Shown piece after piece: positions 1 to 7,748 of a DNA stretch of 64,000 nt. Positions within the stretch are counted from its first letter, which is position 1. Every line of letters begins with the position of its first letter. The notes under the pieces are model-generated. The model was not told the DNA's origin. It saw only the letters and a list, made by a program, of their open reading frames with translations, and ran no database searches. The position numbers and the translations under genes were made by a program. Source of the DNA: Microbacterium sp. YJN-G (lineage in GTDB: Bacteria; Actinomycetota; Actinomycetes; Actinomycetales; Microbacteriaceae); the NCBI RefSeq assembly GCF_015040615.1, contig NZ_CP060402.1, positions 2,542,001 through 2,606,000 of the forward strand. Reading direction: 5' to 3'.

Positions 1-569
1 GGGCCTACAGCGAGGATGCCAGCGCGGTGTCGATCGACGACGTCGCGGCCGCGCGCATCGCGACCGAGCACCTCATCGATCTCGGTCACCGAGACATCGT
101 CTTCCTCGGTGCCAGGTCGGATGCCGCCACGCACGCGTACGGCGATCAGCGACGCCTCGAGGGATACATGGCGGCGATGGTCGACGCCGGCCTGGAGGCG
201 AGCATCCGGCACGCACCCGGCGGGTCGACGATGCCCGGCGGCTACGAGGCGGCGGTGCGGACGCTGGGAGACCGGCAGAACCGGCCGACCGCGTTCGTCG
301 CGGTGTGCGACGAGGTCGCGATCGGCGGCATCATCGCCACGAGGAGACTCGGACTTTCCGTGCCCACCGAGATCAGCATCGTCGGCATCGACGACCACGT
401 GCACGCCGAGATGTTCTCGCTGACCACCGTGCGACAGCATCCGCGCGCCCAGGGGGTCGCCGCCGTCGGACTGCTGCACCGCCGGATGGCGGATCCCGAG
501 GCGGAGCCCGAGCGCATCGTCATGGCGTCGGAGCTGGTGGCGCGCTCGTCCACCGCCGCACCGCGCTGA
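1..569 (+). CDS. LacI-family transcriptional regulator, C-terminal part (5' end outside window)
   Basis: The reading frame is open from base 3 to the stop at 567-569, about 188 residues. The helix-turn-helix and the start lie upstream of the window. What remains is the periplasmic-binding-protein-like effector domain: a VSIDDVAAARIATEHL segment followed by LGHRDIVFLG, and near the end SIVGIDDHVHAEMFSLTTV, both typical of LacI/GalR regulators where they form the sugar-binding and dimerisation core. An internal GTG at 27 could be mistaken for the start, but the homology continues upstream of it. The gene converges on rplL with a shared strong hairpin between them. The effector, probably a sugar, cannot be read from this fragment. 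Confidence 0.85.
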   Translation, partial: AYSEDASAVSIDDVAAARIATEHLIDLGHRDIVFLGARSDAATHAYGDQRRLEGYMAAMVDAGLEASIRHAPGGSTMPGGYEAAVRTLGDRQNRPTAFVAVCDEVAIGGIIATRRLGLSVPTEISIVGIDDHVHAEMFSLTTVRQHPRAQGVAAVGLLHRRMADPEAEPERIVMASELVARSSTAAPR

Positions 570-578
570 CGACGCAGG

Positions 579-606
579 AAGGCCCCGGGGCGAACCCCGG
601 GGCCTT
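579..606. terminator. Bidirectional hairpin terminator between the lacI-type gene and rplL
   Basis: A perfect stem of 12 bp (AAGGCCCCGGGG and its complement) closes a CGAA tetraloop. It lies between two converging genes, so it can end both transcripts. No long T-run follows, which is usual for high-GC actinobacteria. Confidence 0.85.
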
Positions 607-621
607 CGCGATGAAGCGTGA

Positions 622-1005
622 TTACTTCAGGTTGACCGTAGCGCCGGCCTCTTCCAGAGCGGCCTTCGCCTTCTCGGCGGTCTCCTTGTTGACGCCCTCG
701 AGGACGGCCTTCGGAGCACCGTCGACGACGGCCTTGGCCTCGCCGAGGCCCAGCGAGGTGAGCTCGCGGACGGTCTTGATGACCTGGATCTTCTTGTCGC
801 CGGCGGCCTCGAGGACGACGTCGAACGAGTCCTTCTCCTCCTCGGCCTCGGCCGCACCTGCGCCACCAGCAGCGCCGGCGACGGCGACGGGGGCGGCAGC
901 GGTGACGTCGAACTTCTCCTCGAACGCCTTCACGAACTCGCTGAGCTCGACAAGGGTCAGACCGGCAAACTGCTCCAGCAGCTCCTCAGTGGTGAGCTTC
1001 GCCAT
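622..1005 (-). CDS. rplL: 50S ribosomal protein L7/L12
   Basis: 127 residues, normal length for L7/L12. The N-terminal dimerisation helices (about 1-33) are followed by an Ala/Gly/Glu hinge (about 35-58) and the conserved C-terminal factor-binding domain beginning [21 protein letters not shown]7/L12 forms the flexible stalk that recruits EF-Tu, EF-G and IF2 to the ribosome. The ATG is preceded by AGGAGATAAATC. It follows rplJ by 48 bp and is cotranscribed with it. rpoB and rpoC, which follow rplL in many bacteria, are not present: a terminator and a convergent gene come next. Confidence 0.97.
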   Translation of the reverse strand: MAKLTTEELLEQFAGLTLVELSEFVKAFEEKFDVTAAAPVAVAGAAGGAGAAEAEEEKDSFDVVLEAAGDKKIQVIKTVRELTSLGLGEAKAVVDGAPKAVLEGVNKETAEKAKAALEEAGATVNLK

Positions 1006-1053
1006 GATTTATCTCCTAATAGATGGGGTTTGTGTGAAGAAGACGCTGGTCGC

Positions 1054-1542
1054 TCACGCGGCCTCGGCGGTCTCCAGCTTTTCGCGAAGCGCGTCGATGG
1101 TGGCGGCAGCCTTGCCCATCGTCGCCTTCATCATGCCCGCTGCCTTCGCCAGCAGAACCTCACGGCTCTCGAGCGAGGCGTACTTGTTGACCTCGTCGGC
1201 GTCGAGGGTCTTGCCCTCGAAGACGCCGCCCTTGATCACGAGAAGCGGGTTGGCCTTGGCGAAGTCACGCAGAGCCTTGGCGGTGGCGACGAAGTCACCG
1301 TGCACGAACGCGACAGCCGACGGACCCTTGAGCTCGTCGTCCAGCGTCGTGATCCCCGCGTTGTTCGCGGCGATCTTGGTCAGCGTGTTCTTCACCACGG
1401 CGTATTCCGCGTCCTGACGGATGCTCGTGCGCAGCTGCTTGAGCTGGGCAACCGTCAGACCGCGGTACTCGGTCAGCAGGACGGCGTTCGAGTTCTCGAA
1501 AGACTTCGTGAGCTCGGCAACCGTTGCATCCTTCTGCGCCAT
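1054..1542 (-). CDS. rplJ: 50S ribosomal protein L10
   Basis: 162 residues from the ATG at 1542, beginning [22 protein letters not shown] two codons upstream (1548) is possible, but it overlaps the AGGAG ribosome-binding site, so the ATG is preferred. L10 anchors the L7/L12 dimers to the stalk base. Conserved [15 protein letters not shown] and VVKNTL segments are visible, and the C-terminal helix that binds L7/L12 ends the protein. It heads an rplJ-rplL operon with a long leader that looks like an autoregulated L10 leader. Confidence 0.96.
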   Translation of the reverse strand: MAQKDATVAELTKSFENSNAVLLTEYRGLTVAQLKQLRTSIRQDAEYAVVKNTLTKIAANNAGITTLDDELKGPSAVAFVHGDFVATAKALRDFAKANPLLVIKGGVFEGKTLDADEVNKYASLESREVLLAKAAGMMKATMGKAAATIDALREKLETAEAA

Positions 1543-1611
1543 GGTCACTCCTTACGTGTACGGACGCCACGCGGATGCGGGACGTCGACCTCGACCACCC
1601 GCAGCTCAAGC

Positions 1612-1642
1612 AAAAACGCTCCGGCGCAAGCGCACGGAGCGT
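1612..1642 (-). promoter_or_regulatory. Attenuator hairpin in the rplJ leader (L10-leader-like)
   Basis: Read on the minus strand, a GC-rich stem (ACGCTCCG paired with CGGAGCGT, extended inward by GCGC/GCGC-type pairs) is followed at once by TTTTT, which makes it one of the few U-tailed terminators in the window. It lies about 70 bp before the rplJ start, inside the leader. Bacterial L10 leaders bind the L10-L12 complex and control transcription or translation of rplJL. Assignment to that family is by position and structure only. Confidence 0.6.
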
Positions 1643-1754
1643 GGATCTCGAGGAGAAACTCTCTATGACACCTGCGCGGGCCCCTGCTCAGCAGTGCTTC
1701 GATCGACCTGCGCTCACGCGCACGACGATGACCGGCGGTCTTCGGTTGGGATCA

Positions 1755-1783
1755 ACTCTACGGCATCCGCCCGCACCGCCCAA
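1755..1783 (-). promoter_or_regulatory. Candidate promoter of rplJ-rplL
   Basis: On the minus strand a -35 box TTGGGC (1783-1778) and a -10 box TAGAGT (1760-1755) are separated by exactly 17 bp. A transcript from here would have a leader of about 200 nt including the attenuator hairpin. The 351-bp gap between rplJ and the next gene otherwise holds the WXG-operon promoter at its right end. Confidence 0.45.
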
Positions 1784-1847
1784 ATCCGCTCCGCACCGCC
1801 GCGCCCCATGGGTAGTTCTGCCCGTCGCGACGCGCGTGCGGGTTCGC

Positions 1848-1889
1848 TACCGTGAGCATCCTGAGGGCAGTCGAGGGGGAACGAGGAAG
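1848..1889 (+). promoter_or_regulatory. Candidate -10 box and ribosome-binding site of the WXG-like operon
   Basis: TACCGT at 1848-1853 fits the actinobacterial TAnnnT -10 box, and GAGGAAG at 1883-1889 is a good ribosome-binding site for the GTG at 1894. A GTG at 1852 is in the same frame but lies inside the -10 box, so it would not be in the transcript; this decides the start. Confidence 0.5.
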
Positions 1890-1893
1890 CATC

Positions 1894-2190
1894 GTGGCAG
1901 ACGTCAGCCTGGATTACGGCGCCATGGAGGCGAGCATCCGCGCCTACAAGAGCATGCGGTCGATGCTGGACGGGGCGACCAGCGCACTCGGGTCGGCATC
2001 CGATGCCGCGGTGCCGCAGCGCGAGCTGCGCGATCGTCTGCACGAGCTGCACGACGCCTGGGGCGGCGGCATCGACAAGCTGGCACGCTTCTCGGAGGAC
2101 GCGCACGGCGGCCTGACCACCGTGCTGGATGCCTTCCGCAGCTTCGACGAGGATGTCGCGGCGAGCATGGAAGAGGGGCAGCAGGCATGA
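1894..2190 (+). CDS. WXG100-like small helical protein
   Basis: 98 residues, starting MADVSLDYGAMEASI at a GTG with GAGGAAG in front. Size and composition (about 100 residues, nearly all helix, no signal peptide) fit the WXG100/ESAT-6 superfamily, and HDAWGGGIDKL around the midpoint gives the W-x-G turn between two helices. WXG100 proteins pair with a partner and are substrates of type VII secretion. The gene overlaps the next by the ATGA junction at 2187-2190, which suggests translational coupling and a stoichiometric pair. No EccC-type ATPase is nearby, so secretion from this locus alone is not shown. Confidence 0.7.
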   Translation: MADVSLDYGAMEASIRAYKSMRSMLDGATSALGSASDAAVPQRELRDRLHELHDAWGGGIDKLARFSEDAHGGLTTVLDAFRSFDEDVAASMEEGQQA

Positions 2191-3314
2191 GCGGCTTCCC
2201 CGCGCTCGGCTTCGATCCGGCACCCGGCGACCTCGCACTGCTCGAGGGCTTCGTCGACAATCTCCGCGCCGGCGCCGACGGCGTCGACGATGCGCTGGCC
2301 GTGCTCGACGGCAGCGACGAGACCACCTGGACGGGGCTGGCCGCCGACGCGTTCCGGGCCAACCAGTCCGAGGAGTTCCGCCCCCGTCTGGTCGACTCGG
2401 GCCGGGCGCTGCGCTCGTCGTACGGCACGCTGTCGACCTGGGTGGACGAGCTCGCCGAGTTCCAGCGACAGGCGCGCCGCCTGGAGGACGATGCCGCTGC
2501 GGCGCGGGCGACGGTGTCCAGCCGCGAGGGGGCACGCGACGATGCGTCCTCAGCCGCCGGCGACGAGGGCGCGGATCCGGATGCCGTCCGCGATGCGACG
2601 CGGGCGCTCGCGCTGGCACAGGCCGACCTCACCGCGCTGCTCGAAGAGGCCCGGCGACTCAAGGAGGCGGTGTCTCAGCGTGCGACCGAGATCGCGACTC
2701 TCCTGGAGGAGGCGCGCGACGACATCGGGCAGTACGCAGGCAACTGGTTCTCCAATGCGTGGGACGACGCGGTCGACTTCGCCGACAAGTTCATGGAGTA
2801 CGTCGTCCCGATCCTCGAGGACATCCTCCGTGCGGCTCTGCCGATCATCAGCCTGCTGTCGTTCGTGTTCCCCGCGCTCGCCCCGATCGCGCTGGGCATC
2901 TCGATCGCCCTGGTCGTCATCGACGGACTGCAGGCGCTGACCGGGCGCGGCTCGTGGGGCGACTTCGCGATCGGCGTGGCCGGCCTGGCACTCGGCTTCG
3001 CCGTCTCGGGCATGACCGGCGTGCTCGGCCAGGGAACGAGCATGCTGCGGATCAACATCCCCACCATCGGACCGAACCTGGCGATGGCGGGCGGCGGCGC
3101 TGCCGCGGGTGGGATGGTGACCGTCGCCTCGCTGTCGGTCAGCACCTCTGCACTGACCAGCACGACGTTCTGGGCCGCGACGACCGCGAACGACATGTAC
3201 TCCAACAGCAAGGACTTCGTCGAGAGCTTCGGCGGCCCGTGGTCGAACCTCATCGAGCGCGGGCGGAACCTCGTGGACGGCGAGGGCCCGCGCACGGATG
3301 AGGAGCGGGCATGA
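2187..3314 (+). CDS. WXG100-like N-terminal domain protein with hydrophobic C-terminal region
   Basis: 375 residues from an ATG overlapping the previous stop. The N-terminal 110 residues resemble the helical WXG/LXG hairpin (TTWTGLAADAFRANQSEEF is the characteristic turn). Residues about 120-190 are acidic and coiled-coil-like (alanine, glutamate and arginine rich). From about 220 the protein has two or three strongly hydrophobic stretches (VPILEDILRAALPIISLLSF and following), then a glycine-rich region. This is the architecture of larger type VII-associated proteins. No toxin catalytic motif could be recognised at the C-terminus. It is coupled on both sides (ATGA overlaps), placing it in one operon with the flanking genes. 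Confidence 0.65.
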   Translation: MSGFPALGFDPAPGDLALLEGFVDNLRAGADGVDDALAVLDGSDETTWTGLAADAFRANQSEEFRPRLVDSGRALRSSYGTLSTWVDELAEFQRQARRLEDDAAAARATVSSREGARDDASSAAGDEGADPDAVRDATRALALAQADLTALLEEARRLKEAVSQRATEIATLLEEARDDIGQYAGNWFSNAWDDAVDFADKFMEYVVPILEDILRAALPIISLLSFVFPALAPIALGISIALVVIDGLQALTGRGSWGDFAIGVAGLALGFAVSGMTGVLGQGTSMLRINIPTIGPNLAMAGGGAAAGGMVTVASLSVSTSALTSTTFWAATTANDMYSNSKDFVESFGGPWSNLIERGRNLVDGEGPRTDEERA

Positions 3315-3940
3315 CGACGGGTGCCGACACCGCCGTGAAGGACACCGCCGTGACAGACGTCGTGTGGCAGCGCCTGCCGCAGGGGTGGATCGAGTTCCGC
3401 GCGTTCGGAGACGAGACCCCGGCCCAGTGGTGGCAGCGCTATCTGGCCAGTGGTGAGGGCTGGCTGACCGATGAGGCGCGCGACATCCTGACGGCGGGCT
3501 TCGAGCGCGGTATCGTACTATTCGCCGATTCGGCGTTCGACTTCGCCGGCATGCACCTCGAGGTCGGTGAGCGGCCGGCGGTCTGGTTCCTGTCCACGCA
3601 GGTGGTGCGCGGCACCCCGGATGCTTCGCGCGACGCCGACCGTTCGCTGGCGTATCTCGCGGCCGCCAAGCTGGGCGCCGCCGGATCGAGCACCTCGTTC
3701 ACCGCATCCGACGGCCGCACCGGGCTGATCGCCTTCGGCCTGATCGGCACGCCGGTGCAGGGGATCATCGCCGTGGGCGAACTCGCGCTGCCCGAGCAGC
3801 GGGGTGTCGCTCTTGTCACGGGGATGGCCTCCAACCCCGAGCGCTACCAGGACCTGCTGATCCGGGTCGCCTTCGCGCTCGACACCACGCTGGTGCTCCC
3901 AGCGGGCCAGACGCCCCCGGACCTGGAGACGGCAGAATAG
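3311..3940 (+). CDS. Hypothetical protein of the WXG-like operon
   Basis: 209 residues, soluble, no signal peptide or membrane segment. The start overlaps the previous stop (ATGA). No family was recognised with confidence. The sequence has a mixed alpha/beta pattern (GWIEFRAFGDETPAQWWQRY near the start; GLIAFGLIGTPVQGIIAVGE in the centre). By position and size it could play the role of an accessory or chaperone of the type VII substrates, as EspG-like proteins do elsewhere, but no sequence evidence for that was seen. Confidence 0.6.
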   Translation: MTTGADTAVKDTAVTDVVWQRLPQGWIEFRAFGDETPAQWWQRYLASGEGWLTDEARDILTAGFERGIVLFADSAFDFAGMHLEVGERPAVWFLSTQVVRGTPDASRDADRSLAYLAAAKLGAAGSSTSFTASDGRTGLIAFGLIGTPVQGIIAVGELALPEQRGVALVTGMASNPERYQDLLIRVAFALDTTLVLPAGQTPPDLETAE

Positions 3941-3944
3941 CGAC

Positions 3945-4622
3945 ATGGCCTTCCGACTGATCCGCGACGACTCCCGGCGCTATCTCGACCCGACGCCCGA
4001 GGCGACCGGAGGCAGGGCCGAGGCGCAACGCGCGGTCGAGGTCCTCGGAGCGGATTATCTGCGATGGTCCCGGGTGGGCCTGGGCCTGCTGGGGTTCGTC
4101 GGCGCGGTCATCGGCGCCTCAGGATTCGGCCTGATCGCCGACGCGATCGCGGGAGGCCACCCTGCCGTGATCACGGCGTTCGCGGCGACCATGGGCACCG
4201 CACTGCTGGCCGTGCTCGCCGCGTCGCTCTGGCTGCTGATCCGCCTCGCGACATCCGGCAGCCGCCTCGTGCGCGCACTGGCCGCGTGGCTCGCCGGCCC
4301 CTATCGCTCCGGTCAGCTCGCATCGTCCTGGGCCGGTTGGCTGCACACCCGCCTGCTCCTGTTCCGGCCGGGGGTGTTCGTGCGTATCGCCGCAGCCTCC
4401 TGCGCGGCCCTGTTCGGCGCGTACGCGACGTACGCGTTCCTCTCGACGTTCGCCGCGCCGTCCCCGGCGCTTCTCGCTCCGGGGCTCCTCATGTACGGAT
4501 GCTGGGCCGCGACCGCATTCACCGTTTCGGTCGTGCTGTTCGCCGGCAGCATCCGCCTCGTCAACGGCCGCGCGCAGGCGGACCGCGTCTGGCGGTCGGT
4601 GCGCGACGGCGCGATCCGCTGA
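3945..4622 (+). CDS. Hypothetical membrane protein with four predicted transmembrane segments
   Basis: 225 residues. Hydrophobic segments are centred near residues 48-70 (LGLLGFVGAVIGASGFGLIA), 78-100, 145-168 and 178-200; both ends are charged and probably cytoplasmic. It starts 4 bp after the previous gene. A CAGAAT hexamer ends 6 nt before the ATG, so it may also have its own leaderless start. No family recognised. As last gene of the WXG-like operon it may serve the same envelope process, which is inference from context only. Confidence 0.6.
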   Translation: MAFRLIRDDSRRYLDPTPEATGGRAEAQRAVEVLGADYLRWSRVGLGLLGFVGAVIGASGFGLIADAIAGGHPAVITAFAATMGTALLAVLAASLWLLIRLATSGSRLVRALAAWLAGPYRSGQLASSWAGWLHTRLLLFRPGVFVRIAAASCAALFGAYATYAFLSTFAAPSPALLAPGLLMYGCWAATAFTVSVVLFAGSIRLVNGRAQADRVWRSVRDGAIR

Positions 4623-4704
4623 CCGGATACTGTCCGACCGCACTCGTCTCGCACCTCGGCGTGTGGGTCAGCGGCGAGGCCAGGACGCGGGTACCCTCGA
4701 CAAG

Positions 4705-5382
4705 GTGACCCCGGAACTCGAAGCACGCATCGTCGCGGATTCCCGTGACCGCGTCGCGTGGCTCCGGGCCCGGGCTCGCGGGATCACCGCCACCGACGTC
4801 GCCGGACTCTCCGGAGACGCCTCGATCACCCGGGCGGCCGACGCGAAGCTCGGCGCCGGCCCGCGCTTCGGCGGCAACGCCTACACCGACCACGGCCGGC
4901 GGCGCGAGCCGGAGATCGCAGCCTGGGTGGCTGCGACGCACGGCATCCTGCCCTCTTCGGCGCTGTTCCACGCCGAGATCGAGAAGCGGCACCTGGCCAC
5001 CCCCGACGGCGTCTGCGTCGACGGCGAGGGTCGGGTGCTGCTCGCCGAGATCAAGACGACCAACAAGTCGTGGCGCACGATCCCCCGCACCTACCTGCGG
5101 CAGGTCTGGTGGCAGCAGCACGTGCTCGGCGCCGAGCGGACGCTGTTCGTGTGGGAGGAGCACGACGACTTCAACCCCGTGCACGACGAGCCCCGCAGCG
5201 TGTGGATCGACCGCGACGAGAAGGAGATCGGCCGCCTGGTCGTCCTCGCCACCCGGCTGATCGACGAGCTCTATCACCGCACGACAGGCCAGGCTCCGCC
5301 GTCGCACGCCGCGGCGGCCTCCAGCCGCCGCTCCTCGCTGCGCGAGCGCGACATGTTCCGCGCCCTCGCCCTCTCGGACTGA
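4705..5382 (+). CDS. YqaJ-like PD-(D/E)XK exonuclease-family protein
   Basis: 225 residues from the GTG at 4705, which has TACCCT (4692-4697) seven nt upstream and no Shine-Dalgarno, the pattern of a leaderless gene; an upstream in-frame GTG at 4663 would lie before the promoter box. YqaJ-type recombinase/exonuclease signatures are visible in order: RGITATDVAGLSGD, RREPEIAAWVA (first acidic residue), LATPDGV (metal-binding Asp), LLAEIKTTNKSW (E-x-K) and YLRQVWWQQHVLGA. Phage YqaJ works with RecT; here there is no phage context, and such genes occur as stand-alone chromosomal genes in Microbacteriaceae. Likely a DNA-repair or DNA-processing nuclease. Confidence 0.75.
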   Translation: MTPELEARIVADSRDRVAWLRARARGITATDVAGLSGDASITRAADAKLGAGPRFGGNAYTDHGRRREPEIAAWVAATHGILPSSALFHAEIEKRHLATPDGVCVDGEGRVLLAEIKTTNKSWRTIPRTYLRQVWWQQHVLGAERTLFVWEEHDDFNPVHDEPRSVWIDRDEKEIGRLVVLATRLIDELYHRTTGQAPPSHAAAASSRRSSLRERDMFRALALSD

Positions 5383-5512
5383 CCCGAACCGCCGGCACCC
5401 TGAATGCTGCCCCGTCGGCACGCCACTTCGGCGCGCCCGGCCGATCTCCGGCGACCCTGCGGACCTGCCGGCCTGCGGGCCTGCGGACCTCCCCCGGCGC
5501 CCGCCCTGATTA

Positions 5513-5556
5513 GTTGATGAAAATCAACCATCGACTTATAGTTGACGATTGTCAAT
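5513..5556. promoter_or_regulatory. Promoter of the MFS exporter with two MarR-type operator palindromes
   Basis: A near-consensus promoter is visible: -35 TTGATG (5514-5519), 17 bp, -10 TATAGT (5537-5542). Two palindromes overlap it. GTTGATGAAAATCAAC (5513-5528) covers the -35, and TTGACGATTGTCAA (5542-5555) begins at the end of the -10. They share a TTGA(T/C)-n4-(A/G)TCAA pattern and their centres are about 28 bp apart. The local AT-richness stands out in this genome. The MarR gene at the end of the operon is the obvious candidate to bind here and repress. Confidence 0.75.
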
Positions 5557-5571
5557 CAATACAGGAGTCAG

Positions 5572-7239
5572 ATGAGTTCGCCCTCAACCCCCGCCATGTC
5601 CCATCGCCAGGTGCTCGAAGCGCTCTCGGGCCTGCTGCTCGGCATGTTCGTGTCGATGCTGTCCGGAACCGTCGTCTCGACCTCGCTGCCCGTCATCGTC
5701 AGCGAACTTCAGGGCGACCAGAACGCGTTCACCTGGGTGGTCACCTCCACTCTGCTGACGACCGCGATCGCCACGCCGATCTGGGGCAAGCTCTCCGACC
5801 TGTTCAACCGCAAGATCCTCATCCAGCTCGCGCTGGTGATCTTCGTGGCGGCGACGGCGGCGGCCGGGTTCTCGCAGGATGCCGGGACGCTGATCGCGTT
5901 CCGCGCCGTGCAGGGCGTCGGGGCCGGTGGCCTGGCGGCGCTCAGCCAGGTGATCATGGCCGACATCATCAGCCCGCGTGAGCGCGGCCGCTATATGGGC
6001 CTGTTCGGCGCGGTGATGGCGCTGGCCACCGTCGGCGGCCCGCTGCTGGGCGGGTTCCTCACCGACGCCGCCGACTGGCGCTGGAACTTCTACGTCGCCA
6101 TCCCGTTCGCGATCGCCGCGCTGATCATCCTGCAGCTCACCCTCAAGCCGGTTCCGCCCACGCGCGACCGCGTCCGCATCGACTACCTCGGCATCGTGCT
6201 GCTGTCGATCTCGGTCTCGCTGCTGCTGGTCTGGGTGACCAGCGCAGGCACCTCGTTCGACTGGTGGAGCCTGCCGACCATCCTCATGGTGGGCGGCGCG
6301 CTGGTCACTGGCATCCTGTTCGTCGTCGTCGAACTGCGCTCGCGCGAGCCGCTCATCCCGCTGCGGATGTTCCGCGACCGCACGTTCACCCTCTCGGTGC
6401 TCGCGTCGATCGCCATCGGCATCGCGATGTTCGGCACCTCGGTGTTCCTGAGCCAGTACATGCAGATGGCCCGCGGCGCGACGCCGACCCAGGCCGGACT
6501 GATGACACTGCCGATGATCGGCGGCCTGCTGGTCGCGTCGATCGTGGTCGGCGGCCTGATCACCCGGCACGGCAAGTGGAAGGCGTTCGTGGTCACCGGC
6601 ACCGTGCTGACGATCGCCGGATCGCTGCTGCTGTCGACTCTGCAGTACGACACGAACTTCGTGCTCGTGTCGGTCTACATGCTGCTGCTGGGCGCCGGAG
6701 TCGGCATGACCATGCAGAATCTCGTGCTGATCGTGCAGAACACGTCCCGCCCCGAGGATCTGGGCGCCGCCAGCGCCGGGGTGACCTTCTTCCGCAGCCT
6801 CGGCGGCACCGTCGGGGTCTCGATCATGGGCTCGATGCTCGGGGGCACCGTGCTCAGCCTGTTCGATGGCCGCAAGCAGGATGTCGCCGCGGCGATCGCC
6901 TCGCTCGGCGAGAAGGGGCAGGCGATCGCCGCCCAGCTGCAATCCGGTGTGCTGCCAGAGGTGAGCAGGCTGCCCGAGGCGATCCGGGTGATCGTCGAGG
7001 ACATCTACGCGCAGGGCATCGCAGCATCCTTCCTGATCGCCGTGCCGTTCGCGGTGCTCAGCCTGATCGCCGTCGTGTTCCTGCCGAACATCCCGCTCAC
7101 GCGGATGACCACGCAGGAGCGCCTGCAGGCCTCGGAGACCGACCTCGCCACGATCGCCACCGGCGAGGGCATGGCGGCGGTCGGGCCGACAGGAACGACG
7201 CCCGCGCAGGCCGACCCCCGGGAGAACCGCGATGTCTGA
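5572..7239 (+). CDS. MFS drug exporter, EmrB/QacA (DHA2) family, 14 transmembrane segments
   Basis: 555 residues. The ATG at 5572 has a good CAGGAG site; an in-frame TTG at 5542 lies inside the promoter and operator. The DHA2 length and 14 hydrophobic segments fit, with the antiporter motif region LSGTVVSTSLPVI in TM1, the motif-A loop GKLSDLFNRK around residue 80, and the motif-C-like GPLLGGFLTDAADWRWNFY at about 155. Family members expel drugs and other amphiphiles by proton antiport. It overlaps the downstream marR-type gene by 8 bp and is probably autoregulated through it. Confidence 0.9.
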   Translation: MSSPSTPAMSHRQVLEALSGLLLGMFVSMLSGTVVSTSLPVIVSELQGDQNAFTWVVTSTLLTTAIATPIWGKLSDLFNRKILIQLALVIFVAATAAAGFSQDAGTLIAFRAVQGVGAGGLAALSQVIMADIISPRERGRYMGLFGAVMALATVGGPLLGGFLTDAADWRWNFYVAIPFAIAALIILQLTLKPVPPTRDRVRIDYLGIVLLSISVSLLLVWVTSAGTSFDWWSLPTILMVGGALVTGILFVVVELRSREPLIPLRMFRDRTFTLSVLASIAIGIAMFGTSVFLSQYMQMARGATPTQAGLMTLPMIGGLLVASIVVGGLITRHGKWKAFVVTGTVLTIAGSLLLSTLQYDTNFVLVSVYMLLLGAGVGMTMQNLVLIVQNTSRPEDLGAASAGVTFFRSLGGTVGVSIMGSMLGGTVLSLFDGRKQDVAAAIASLGEKGQAIAAQLQSGVLPEVSRLPEAIRVIVEDIYAQGIAASFLIAVPFAVLSLIAVVFLPNIPLTRMTTQERLQASETDLATIATGEGMAAVGPTGTTPAQADPRENRDV

Positions 7240-7726
7240 TCGGGTCGAGGGCGAGGGACGTCGGGTGGATGCCGACCGCGACCAGGCGATGCACGACCTG
7301 GAGCACGAATTCGCGGCGCTGTTCGCGCGGGTGCGGCGCATGTACCTGGAGTACGCCGCCCGGCTGGCGCCCGGCCTCTCCCCCGGCGCGTACAAGATGT
7401 TCAGCGTGATCACCTCCGCCGAGCGCGTGCGGCCCTCCGAGCTCTCGGAGCGGATGATGGTCGACAAATCGCTCGTCAGCCGGATGCTGCGCGAACTCGA
7501 GGCCCACGAGCTGATCGAGCGGATGCCCGACCCCGAGGACCGCCGATCGAGCTTCATCGTGGCCACGGCATCCGGGCAGGAGCGTCTCGCCGCCGTGCGC
7601 GCGCAGGATGACCGGCGGCTGCGCCGCAGCCTGGAGGCATGGGACATCGACGACATCCGCAGTCTCACGCACCTGCTGCACGCGCTCAGCGCCGGTGAGG
7701 CTCCGGGCTCGGCCGGTTCCTCCTGA
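7232..7726 (+). CDS. MarR-family transcriptional regulator
   Basis: 164 residues, overlapping the end of the exporter gene by 8 bp. The winged-helix core is clear: VRPSELSERMMVDKSLVSRMLRELEAHELIERMPDPEDRRSSFIVATASG, where the recognition helix is around SLVSRMLRELE and the wing contains DPEDRR. MarR regulators act as dimers that repress adjacent efflux genes and release DNA on binding a small aromatic ligand. The palindromes overlapping the exporter promoter are its likely sites. Confidence 0.92.
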   Translation: MSDRVEGEGRRVDADRDQAMHDLEHEFAALFARVRRMYLEYAARLAPGLSPGAYKMFSVITSAERVRPSELSERMMVDKSLVSRMLRELEAHELIERMPDPEDRRSSFIVATASGQERLAAVRAQDDRRLRRSLEAWDIDDIRSLTHLLHALSAGEAPGSAGSS

Positions 7727-7748
7727 CCCGATCACCTTCCCGGGCGGC

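Noticed and set aside
5584..7668. A 694-codon minus-strand open frame over the exporter and marR-type genes
   Set aside because: Antisense shadow with histidine/arginine-rich composition and no homology; the plus-strand genes have promoter, ribosome-binding site and family motifs.
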